Shown piece by piece: positions 5,570 through 10,360 of a DNA stretch of 10,360 nt. Both the position numbers and the translations under genes were made by a program. The stretch's first letter is position 1. Every line of letters begins with the position of its first letter. Source of the stretch: Desulfurococcales archaeon (lineage in GTDB: Archaea; Thermoproteota; Thermoprotei_A; Sulfolobales; NBVN01); the NCBI GenBank assembly GCA_027083115.1, contig JALWQN010000064.1:9245-19604 (forward strand), given 5' to 3'. Under the pieces are notes generated by a model. That model was not told the DNA's origin. It was given only the letters and a program-made list of their open reading frames with translations, and did not search any database.

Positions 5570-6580
5570 CTATCTCAAGTCCTCTATCTTAATTAATCTG
5601 TCACGAAGAATTTCATAAGGAACAGAAATTATTTTATCTCCGCAATTCATAACTAAAAACCCTCTACTAAGTGACTCTATTATGCAGTCTGCATTCTTTA
5701 GTAACATGTTTGCTTCATCTACTGATCCCGGCATGAAGGAGCCAAGTAGTTTTTCATCGTTGTATGTAAGAATATTATTTATGTAGAAACCCTTAGCACT
5801 TATTTCAGTCAGTATTCCTTTAACTTCAGTCAATTCAGGCTTATCTTTGGCCATTCCTAAATAGCTTATTACTCTACATAAGAATTTCTTCCTTAGTTCC
5901 CTAGGGTCTTTCCTTATGGAATCCTTCAGCTCTCTTAATCTAACTTTCGTTTTTGGGGACTGACTTAAGGGTGTATTTTTAGAGAGACCAACCTCAAGTT
6001 TCCTAACGACTTCAATATTATTGCCTATATATAGGAATGAGGTCAGAAGATGCGGTTGCTCCATGAATCTTCTGAATCCTTTTATTAGTATGGTTGTTCC
6101 TATCTTTAGCGTTTCTCCGCCATAGTAAACTGTGTATAGGAGAGCAGGGAGTCTAAAGAAAGGATTGTTTTTATTAGGTTCTGCGGTTCCGAAAACGTAT
6201 CTTATGTACTGCCCATAGTAAGTATTGAAGTGTTTTTTACAGAAGTAAAAACCTTCAGGGGGTTTCTCCCAGCAAGGCTCCTTAATAAGTTCTAACCTCA
6301 TTAAGTCTCTGCTGCTGGAAATAATTCTGAGTTTATTGGTTCCAGGACACAATTTATTCATTAAGGGTTCTTCGCTGAATTTTATTCTCATGTTGTTGGT
6401 TATGCATATCCACCCAGACTTACTTGATTGGGCTAAGATGCACCATTCCTTTACTAAGTAATTTAATTGCTTTCCTTGGTATTCCTCAGGAGGTAGTAAG
6501 CCCCTAGAACACTTAATTATAGAGCTATCAATGCCTTGAAGGATATAGGACGCTTTAACGCTTCTCGGTACTATATTCAT
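5570..6580 (-). CDS. DUF2797 family protein, probable zinc-binding, with a GIY-YIG-like motif
   Basis: I place the start at the ATG at 6580, giving 336 residues. The frame is open further upstream, but that part lies entirely over the preceding gene and reads as nonsense, and the ATG overlaps that gene's TGA stop (ATGA), with GGGA upstream. The middle of the protein matches what I recall of archaeal DUF2797: C103-W-x9-C114-K-K-H117, then TYYGQYIRYVFGTA (120-133), FFRLPALLYTVYYG (141-154), KIGTTI (159-164) and GFRRFMEQPH (168-177). C78, C103, C114 and H117 are likely zinc ligands. The Y-x-V-Y-Y...K-I-G-T...R order resembles the core of GIY-YIG/T5orf172 nucleases. The last 85 residues form a second small domain of strands and helices. 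Function is unknown in this family; a nucleic-acid role is an inference. Confidence 0.75.
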   Translation of the reverse strand: MNIVPRSVKASYILQGIDSSIIKCSRGLLPPEEYQGKQLNYLVKEWCILAQSSKSGWICITNNMRIKFSEEPLMNKLCPGTNKLRIISSSRDLMRLELIKEPCWEKPPEGFYFCKKHFNTYYGQYIRYVFGTAEPNKNNPFFRLPALLYTVYYGGETLKIGTTILIKGFRRFMEQPHLLTSFLYIGNNIEVVRKLEVGLSKNTPLSQSPKTKVRLRELKDSIRKDPRELRKKFLCRVISYLGMAKDKPELTEVKGILTEISAKGFYINNILTYNDEKLLGSFMPGSVDEANMLLKNADCIIESLSRGFLVMNCGDKIISVPYEILRDRLIKIEDLR

Positions 6581-6918
6581 TTCTCTTTCCCTAAGATTCC
6601 TCCGATGCCTCCTCCAATTAACCCGAGTATGGCAGCTCCAAAAGATAGAATAGTTAAGGCAGTAGTTAATGCTAAGCCAGCCAAGAACCCTATTAGGAAG
6701 AGGTGGAAGAATGCTAGAAGTAGCCAAATCAGTAAGCCAGAAATTATCGCACCGAAAATAACGGCCAGGAAACCTGCTAGAGCACCTTTACCCACTCCTT
6801 CATGTGTCATGTAGCCAGCTATCAGCCCTCCAATGAAACCACCTAAGAAAGGGCCGCAGCATGGAATCAACGATAAAATAACATAAACTATAAACCCAAC
6901 TATTATGGCACCTAACAA
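6577..6918 (-). CDS. Small glycine-rich integral membrane protein (DUF5518-like)
   Basis: The 113-residue product is almost all hydrophobic. Helix 1 is residues 1-20, followed by a glycine-rich turn CCGPFLGGFIGGLIAGY (20-36). A short polar loop THEGVGKGA faces one side. Two further long hydrophobic stretches follow (about 46-79 and 81-102), and the protein closes with a glycine zipper GLIGGGIGGILGKEK. The GGFIGGLIAGY...G.L.GAL.G pattern recalls the DUF5518-type archaeal membrane proteins, which have no known function. The start is TTG, supported by a near-perfect ribosome binding site GAGGTGAT and a TATA box upstream. Its stop overlaps the start of the DUF2797 gene by ATGA, so the two are translationally coupled. 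It could oligomerise or serve as the membrane anchor of its partner; neither is shown. Confidence 0.75.
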   Translation of the reverse strand: MLGAIIVGFIVYVILSLIPCCGPFLGGFIGGLIAGYMTHEGVGKGALAGFLAVIFGAIISGLLIWLLLAFFHLFLIGFLAGLALTTALTILSFGAAILGLIGGGIGGILGKEK

Positions 6919-6920
6919 AG

Positions 6921-6929
6921 TATCACCTC
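6921..6929 (-). promoter_or_regulatory. Strong ribosome binding site deciding the TTG start at 6918
   Basis: On the minus strand this reads GAGGTGATA, an 8-nt match to the complement of the archaeal 16S rRNA 3' end (GAGGTGAT). It stands a few bases before TTG and is the best ribosome binding site in the window. Confidence 0.7.
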
Positions 6930-6946
6930 AATTATTTTCTTAAGGT

Positions 6947-6956
6947 GGATATAAAG
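6947..6956 (-). promoter_or_regulatory. TATA box of the membrane protein/DUF2797 unit
   Basis: On the minus strand it reads CTTTATATCC. Initiation would be near 6927-6930, right at the ribosome binding site. The box lies in the short gap after xerA, so the two-gene unit has its own promoter. Confidence 0.55.
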
Positions 6957-6961
6957 GTTGT

Positions 6962-7867
6962 TTAGGTAATTGCTTCAGCCTCAGGTCTCCTACCAAATGC
7001 TTGAAGGTATTGCTTCCTCAGATCCTCCTTCAATAGATGAAGGTATATTTGTGTTGTTTTAATGTCTTTATGACCCAGTAATGCTTGAACGGCGATAAGG
7101 TTAAGTCCTCTTCTTATGGCTTCAGTGGCGAAAGTATGTCTCAGGATATGTGGCCTAACTTTCTTTGGATCTATGCCTGCACGCTTAGCTAAAGTCTTCA
7201 GTCTTTTATATAAGCCACTATAGCTTAAAGGAATTAGCTTTCCTTCCTTGATTGTTGGTAGGTATCTTTGGAGTATAGTCTCCGTCATTGGTCCATAAAA
7301 CACTATCCTTTCCTCACCGTACTTAGCATTTCTCACCCTAATTTCCTTGTTCTTGGTATCTATGTCTTCAGTTTCTAGCGAGAGAAGTTCCTGAGCTCTA
7401 AGTCCAGTCTCAAAAAGTAAGGCAATAATTAGCATATCTAATAAATCTCTGCTTGCATTAGCAAGCTTATAGATCTCTTCAGGAGAAAGAGTCTGTATTT
7501 TTGTTCGTCCTCTAGGTCTAGAGACTGCTGGAGCATTATCTAGTACCTGAAGCCACTTCAGAAAAGATCTTACGTATAACGAATAGTAATGGAGAGTCAA
7601 CTGAGTTTTTCTTTTTTCTTTAGAGCCTCTGGTAAAGCCCTTCCTTAATCTCTCAAGTTTCCACTTAGTAAAGTCTTTTGGTGTAAGTTCAGCCACATCT
7701 TTTTTTCCTAAGAAATTAATGAAGTCCCTAATAGCTATCCCATAGGCCTTAACTGTTTTTTCGGAGGCCCCTGCAGCCTCAAGAGAAATGAGGAACTCGT
7801 CTAAGGCTTCCTTCAGGCTTAACTCTTTCGGATCAGTTGATGGTTCTGGAATATCGAACTTAACCAT
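6962..7867 (-). CDS. xerA: XerA tyrosine recombinase (integrase family)
   Basis: The 301-residue protein has the normal length and two-domain layout of archaeal XerA. An N-terminal SAM-like core-binding domain covers about residues 17-108 (SLKEALDEFLISLEAAGASEKTVKAYGIAIRDFINFL), and a C-terminal catalytic domain about 125-295. All catalytic residues are present: R157 (TGLRAQEL), K182 (NAKYGEERIV hairpin), H240 and R243 (HILRHTFAT), H266 (LLGHKDIKTT) and the nucleophile Y275 (TQIYLHL). XerA resolves chromosome dimers at the archaeal dif site; relatives in plasmids and viruses act as integrases. No adjacent tRNA or attachment site is visible, and housekeeping genes surround it, so the chromosomal role is more likely. 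The ATG start has a TATA-like box about 42 bp upstream and a weak GGGG ribosome site. Confidence 0.93.
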   Translation of the reverse strand: MVKFDIPEPSTDPKELSLKEALDEFLISLEAAGASEKTVKAYGIAIRDFINFLGKKDVAELTPKDFTKWKLERLRKGFTRGSKEKRKTQLTLHYYSLYVRSFLKWLQVLDNAPAVSRPRGRTKIQTLSPEEIYKLANASRDLLDMLIIALLFETGLRAQELLSLETEDIDTKNKEIRVRNAKYGEERIVFYGPMTETILQRYLPTIKEGKLIPLSYSGLYKRLKTLAKRAGIDPKKVRPHILRHTFATEAIRRGLNLIAVQALLGHKDIKTTQIYLHLLKEDLRKQYLQAFGRRPEAEAIT

Positions 7868-7904
7868 CCGTTCCCCTATAGGTAACTCTGGGGGTTTGGA
7901 TTGT

Positions 7905-7913
7905 TTTTAAAGA
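7905..7913 (-). promoter_or_regulatory. TATA-like box for xerA
   Basis: On the minus strand it reads CTTTAAAAA, in the 68-bp gap between the AbrB-PhoU gene and xerA. Initiation would be near 7884, about 17 nt before the ATG. It suggests that xerA can be transcribed independently. Confidence 0.4.
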
Positions 7914-7935
7914 GCTCCCTTATTTTGATTTCACT

Positions 7936-9006
7936 CTATAAGTAGGCCTTACTAATATCTAGGAGCTCTCCTGTTTCTTCAATGGCTATATCGAAAGCTG
8001 TTTCAGCTACTGCTTCCATATCTCTACTCACTTCATTCAGCTTATCAATGAATTCCCTAATTATTAAGTATGACTCATCCAGACCTAACTTCTTGAATAT
8101 CATTTCATTATACTTCTTAACGTGTCCATAGAACTCCTTAATTAAGTTGATAACCTCATTAACTAAGTAGAGGTCCCCAGATTTCAGACCCTTATCTGTT
8201 CTGTCTATTATCAGTAGTAATGTGTCTAAGCATTCTTTCAGAGTCTCGCTCCTATCCCGAAGCTTTAGGATGACATCTTCCCTTCCCTTTATCAGTATGC
8301 TTGCCGCTTCATTAAGCGCATCAGCAGCTTCTTCAAAGGCTCTCACAACCCCCCTATATTCTGTAGCTAGCGATGGTTTAATTCCTAAATATTTGCCTAA
8401 AGTTCTGTTCATTTGGGAGAGTAGAAGTTGCCTTACTGTTAAAGCATGAAGCCTATCTACTTCCTTCTCTAGCTCCATAACCTCATTAAGTAAGTAGCTT
8501 TTGTTTTCGAGGACAGCTATCTCAATATGCTGAATCATAAATCTAACTAAATTAGCCATACGGCTAATTATTGTGGAGGCAGAGTACTTGCTTGCATCAA
8601 TCAGCACTTGAATGGAGATCTTACTAGGTGTGTTCTCTATTATTTCAGCACCAATTAAGTTATTAACCGAATTCCTGATTATCTTAAGATGCTCTTCTGA
8701 GAGAACCGTACTTACACTCTCAATAATTATGGAGTCCATACCTAGTAAGTATCCGGCATAGATTGCCCTAGTCAGCATAGTTTCAGAAGATGCTTGACTC
8801 ACCCTAATTCTAAGGACACGTTCTTTCTTTTTCTGCATCATGCTTAAGGGAGCTAATCTAAGTGTTCCATCCTCAAGAACCTCAATACCTACAGTGTCCC
8901 CGGGAGACAGACCTACCGACTTAACCCAGGTTGAGGGAAGAGAAATCATTAGTGTAGATCTTCCAAACTTCTGTACTCTCCTAACTTCTGTCATCTTAAT
9001 TACCAA
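7936..9006 (-). CDS. AbrB/SpoVT-type DNA-binding domain fused to PhoU-like domains
   Basis: Residues 6-54 form a swapped-hairpin AbrB-type DNA-binding domain: VRRVQKFGRSTLMISLPSTWVKSVGLSPGDTVGIEVLEDGTLRL. Two PhoU-like three-helix bundles follow, with the acidic clusters that bind metal in PhoU: ELEKEVDRLH (178-187) and RAFEEAADALNEAA (222-235). The 356-residue length and order match the archaeal PhoU/AbrB family, thought to regulate phosphate uptake in place of the bacterial PhoR-PhoB circuit. No pst transporter genes lie in the window, so its target here is open. The start could be TTG at 9006 or ATG at 8994 (second choice, four residues shorter); a TATA box at 9025-9033 puts initiation near 9005, so the mRNA is nearly leaderless either way. 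A palindrome covers this promoter and suggests autoregulation. Confidence 0.88.
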   Translation of the reverse strand: MVIKMTEVRRVQKFGRSTLMISLPSTWVKSVGLSPGDTVGIEVLEDGTLRLAPLSMMQKKKERVLRIRVSQASSETMLTRAIYAGYLLGMDSIIIESVSTVLSEEHLKIIRNSVNNLIGAEIIENTPSKISIQVLIDASKYSASTIISRMANLVRFMIQHIEIAVLENKSYLLNEVMELEKEVDRLHALTVRQLLLSQMNRTLGKYLGIKPSLATEYRGVVRAFEEAADALNEAASILIKGREDVILKLRDRSETLKECLDTLLLIIDRTDKGLKSGDLYLVNEVINLIKEFYGHVKKYNEMIFKKLGLDESYLIIREFIDKLNEVSRDMEAVAETAFDIAIEETGELLDISKAYL

Positions 9007-9008
9007 GA

Positions 9009-9029
9009 TATACTTTATTAAAAAGTATA
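9009..9029. promoter_or_regulatory. Perfect 8-bp inverted repeat over the AbrB-PhoU promoter, possible operator
   Basis: TATACTTT-ATTAA-AAAGTATA is a perfect inverted repeat with a 5-bp spacer. It overlaps one end of the TATA box and reaches almost to the start codon. The downstream gene encodes an AbrB-type DNA-binding protein, which would bind such a symmetric site as a dimer. Confidence 0.4.
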
Positions 9030-9033
9030 AAAA
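9025..9033 (-). promoter_or_regulatory. TATA box of the AbrB-PhoU gene
   Basis: On the minus strand it reads TTTTTATAC, about 23 bp before the TTG at 9006. Initiation would fall at or just before the start codon, a leaderless arrangement. The rest of the gap 9034-9187 is AT-rich and, apart from a T-run, shows no further feature. Confidence 0.45.
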
Positions 9034-9137
9034 TTTAATTATCTCTTTAAATCTATGTATTTTTGTTTCAATAGGTATGAAGAAGAAAAACTATATATTT
9101 AACTTTAGGTAGGTTTTAATGATTATTACAAAGACTC

Positions 9138-9143
9138 AAAAAA
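9138..9143 (-). terminator. T-run downstream of the RNase Z-like gene
   Basis: Six T on the minus strand, about 45 nt after the stop codon at 9188, followed by a second TCTTT stretch. They separate this gene from the AbrB-PhoU gene and fit an archaeal T-rich terminator. Confidence 0.35.
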
Positions 9144-9187
9144 CTTAGTAAACAATTAAGTATTTTATTCGAACTATTTTAACATTT

Positions 9188-9931
9188 TCAGTGATCGATA
9201 ATGTATTTTCCACATACTGAGGGTGTCAGGCACTTAGTAAATCTAAAGTCGCACCTTATTGGCGGGGGGGTCACTGAATAGTGCGTAGGTAGAAAGAGTT
9301 TCGGTCGGGCAGTAAGTATTATATTTTCCAGGTCTAGAGTGCTTGTATGGCCGTACTTTAGGGCCTCTTGAGCGTTATCTTCTGCTGCAGAGACCTCATG
9401 GATAAGGATGTTAGATCCGGCGGCTGCTTTAAGGAAATTCTTATTAGGTGACGTATCCCCGCTATAGGCTATCCTAGTATTGTTTAGCTCTAGAATTACT
9501 GAGATTGAGGGGGGTGGATGAATAGCTCTAAAAACCCTAATTACTAAGTTATTGAGTTTTACTCTACCCTCATAAGGCAGCTCCATAAATTCAGCACTAC
9601 TTAGAAAGTTAGGCACTTTCAAGCTATTCATTATGTTCTTTACTGAAGCTATGGTGTCTTCTGTTGCCAGAATCCTTATTTTTGTGCCTTCATAGAGTGC
9701 CATCTGAAGCATTGTAGGGATGCCCAAGACATGGTCTCCATGAGAGTGAGTTAAAACAACATAGTTTAAGTCCTTAGCACTTAGTCCTTCGCATTTCCTT
9801 AAAGACCTGTAGGTGCCCTCCCCAGCATCCAACAGAATATTTAGTTCCTCCGTCCGAATTAAATATCCTGACTGACCATAGTAGGGGTTACTTAACCAGC
9901 CTCCAAAACCAAGGATGGTAAGGGTTATCAA
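9188..9931 (-). CDS. RNase Z-like metallo-beta-lactamase fold hydrolase without exosite arm
   Basis: The 247-residue protein has the full two-zinc site of the RNase Z/ElaC group: H62-S-H64-G-D66-H67, H138 (AIHP), D159 (SGDTSP) and H217 (PTHYS), plus the group's HE (178-179) and GHT (194-196) motifs. Spacing of the ligands matches bacterial RNase Z as I recall it, except between H138 and D159. Only 21 residues separate them here, while true RNase Z has about 70 because of the tRNA-binding arm. It is therefore a phosphodiesterase-like relative and not obviously a tRNA 3'-processing enzyme. The C-terminal tail carries three cysteines (C227, C234, C240), which is unusual. The start is TTG with a weak upstream GTGGG. 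It lies 51 bp after the next upstream gene on the same strand and may share its transcript. Confidence 0.85.
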   Translation of the reverse strand: MITLTILGFGGWLSNPYYGQSGYLIRTEELNILLDAGEGTYRSLRKCEGLSAKDLNYVVLTHSHGDHVLGIPTMLQMALYEGTKIRILATEDTIASVKNIMNSLKVPNFLSSAEFMELPYEGRVKLNNLVIRVFRAIHPPPSISVILELNNTRIAYSGDTSPNKNFLKAAAGSNILIHEVSAAEDNAQEALKYGHTSTLDLENIILTARPKLFLPTHYSVTPPPIRCDFRFTKCLTPSVCGKYIIDH

Positions 9932-9982
9932 TTATACCCACAAGATAATCGTTAAGATAAGGAATTAAAAGATAAGGTTAAG

Positions 9983-10360
9983 TTAATTCCGGGCACTCAT
10001 TTCACCCTCAGGTATTCTAAAGACCATTACCTTAACCTGCTCTTTCGGTTCTAGGCTATTTATTCTTCTAAGAGCCTCCTCACCCAATAGTCTCTCGCCC
10101 CTTAAAAGGGAAATAAAGGATGGTGTATATTCCTTCTGAGGGTTGTTTAATCCTATTATGAATCTCCAGTTATTTCCAATAGTTAAGATTATGTACCTAC
10201 CTTCCCCCACCTTTCTAGATATATAATCAAGGAAGCCCAAAATGTCTTTTAAATCACCAGCATCGAGGTCAAACTTCATTACTAAAGGATACTTCAGCAA
10301 TGCTGTAGCTAAAGTAACTTCAGCCATCCCATCCAAGATTTTCTGGTACGCATTACTTAG
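9983..10360 (-). CDS. Protein of unknown function, 5' end beyond the window
   Basis: The frame is open up to the right edge of the window (it reads LSNAYQKI before the TTG at 10336). No ribosome binding site precedes the internal TTG or the ATG at 10327, so the true start probably lies outside. About 125 residues are visible. They are soluble and form a mixed alpha/beta pattern: a strand (YPLVMKFDL), a helix (LKDILGFLDYISRKVGEG), two strands (RYIILTIGNN, WRFIIGLNN), a segment ending GERLLGEEALRRINSL, and a strand VKVMVFRIP, with a short polar tail EGEMSARN. I do not recognise the family. It is followed on the same strand by the RNase Z-like gene at a distance of 51 bp, a possible operon. Confidence 0.65.
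   Translation of the reverse strand, partial: LSNAYQKILDGMAEVTLATALLKYPLVMKFDLDAGDLKDILGFLDYISRKVGEGRYIILTIGNNWRFIIGLNNPQKEYTPSFISLLRGERLLGEEALRRINSLEPKEQVKVMVFRIPEGEMSARN

Noticed and set aside
6581..6727. 49-residue N-terminal extension of the DUF2797 frame
   Set aside because: It lies wholly inside the membrane-protein gene, reads as unstructured sequence, and the ATG at 6580 overlaps the upstream stop codon in the usual ATGA manner.
6536..6814. Plus-strand frame of 92 codons
   Set aside because: It is antisense to the membrane protein, whose hydrophobic helices and strong ribosome binding site are convincing; the antisense product (Lys/Pro-rich) is a shadow.
7868..7935. dif or integrase attachment site upstream of xerA
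   Set aside because: The gap shows a TATA-like box and a C-rich stretch but no 11-6-11 type palindrome.
8222..8449. Plus-strand frame inside the AbrB-PhoU gene
   Set aside because: It is the complement of heptad-like helical coding sequence and gives a Ser-rich shadow product.
8840..9112. Plus-strand frame spanning the AbrB-PhoU start
   Set aside because: It is mostly antisense to the DNA-binding domain; the non-overlapping end is AT-rich and encodes only a poly-Lys/Ile tail.

Overview
The window looks like chromosomal DNA from a thermophilic or hyperthermophilic archaeon, most likely Thermoproteota (Crenarchaeota) or a close relative. The pointers are an archaeal-type 2,3-bisphosphoglycerate-independent phosphoglycerate mutase, an archaeal XerA recombinase, a PhoU-like protein fused to an AbrB DNA-binding domain, a DUF2797 protein of archaeal type, TTTATA-type promoters about 25 nt upstream of short leaders, GGTGA-type ribosome binding sites, several TTG starts, AGG/AGA-rich arginine codons and a base composition of roughly 40% GC by eye. 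The species cannot be fixed from the sequence alone.

Left part (1-3007). The window opens inside a radical-SAM protein related to pyruvate formate-lyase activase (COG2108-like). It converges on a small minus-strand gene of unknown function. A gene-free gap of about 330 bp follows. It contains a GC-rich (about 59%) block of about 100 bp that folds well on the minus strand and has a TATA-like element at the right distance. I read it as a candidate noncoding RNA or a structured leader. Three plus-strand genes come next: a DUF86/HepT-like small helical protein whose RNase motif is degenerate, a flavodoxin-fold NAD(P)H:FMN reductase/iron-sulfur flavoprotein with a four-cysteine cluster, and a small unknown protein.

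Middle (3049-5551). A membrane-anchored surface protein with a very threonine-rich, mucin-like stalk (minus strand) is transcribed divergently from apgM (plus strand), a glycolytic/gluconeogenic enzyme. The intergenic region holds two TATA-like boxes and a 6-bp inverted repeat that sits between the apgM box and its predicted start of transcription.

Right part (5570-10360), all minus strand. In order of transcription from the right edge: a partial gene of unknown function, an RNase Z-like metallo-beta-lactamase protein that lacks the tRNA-binding arm, the AbrB-PhoU protein with an 8-bp palindrome over its promoter, xerA, and then a two-gene unit. That unit has its own TATA box and a near-perfect ribosome binding site. 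It encodes a small glycine-rich membrane protein whose stop codon overlaps the start of a DUF2797 protein (ATGA). No tRNA, rRNA, insertion sequence or CRISPR array is visible.

The best candidates for something undescribed are the GC-rich RNA element at about 1150-1260, the translationally coupled membrane-protein/DUF2797 pair with its GIY-YIG-like motif, and the degenerate HepT-like protein.
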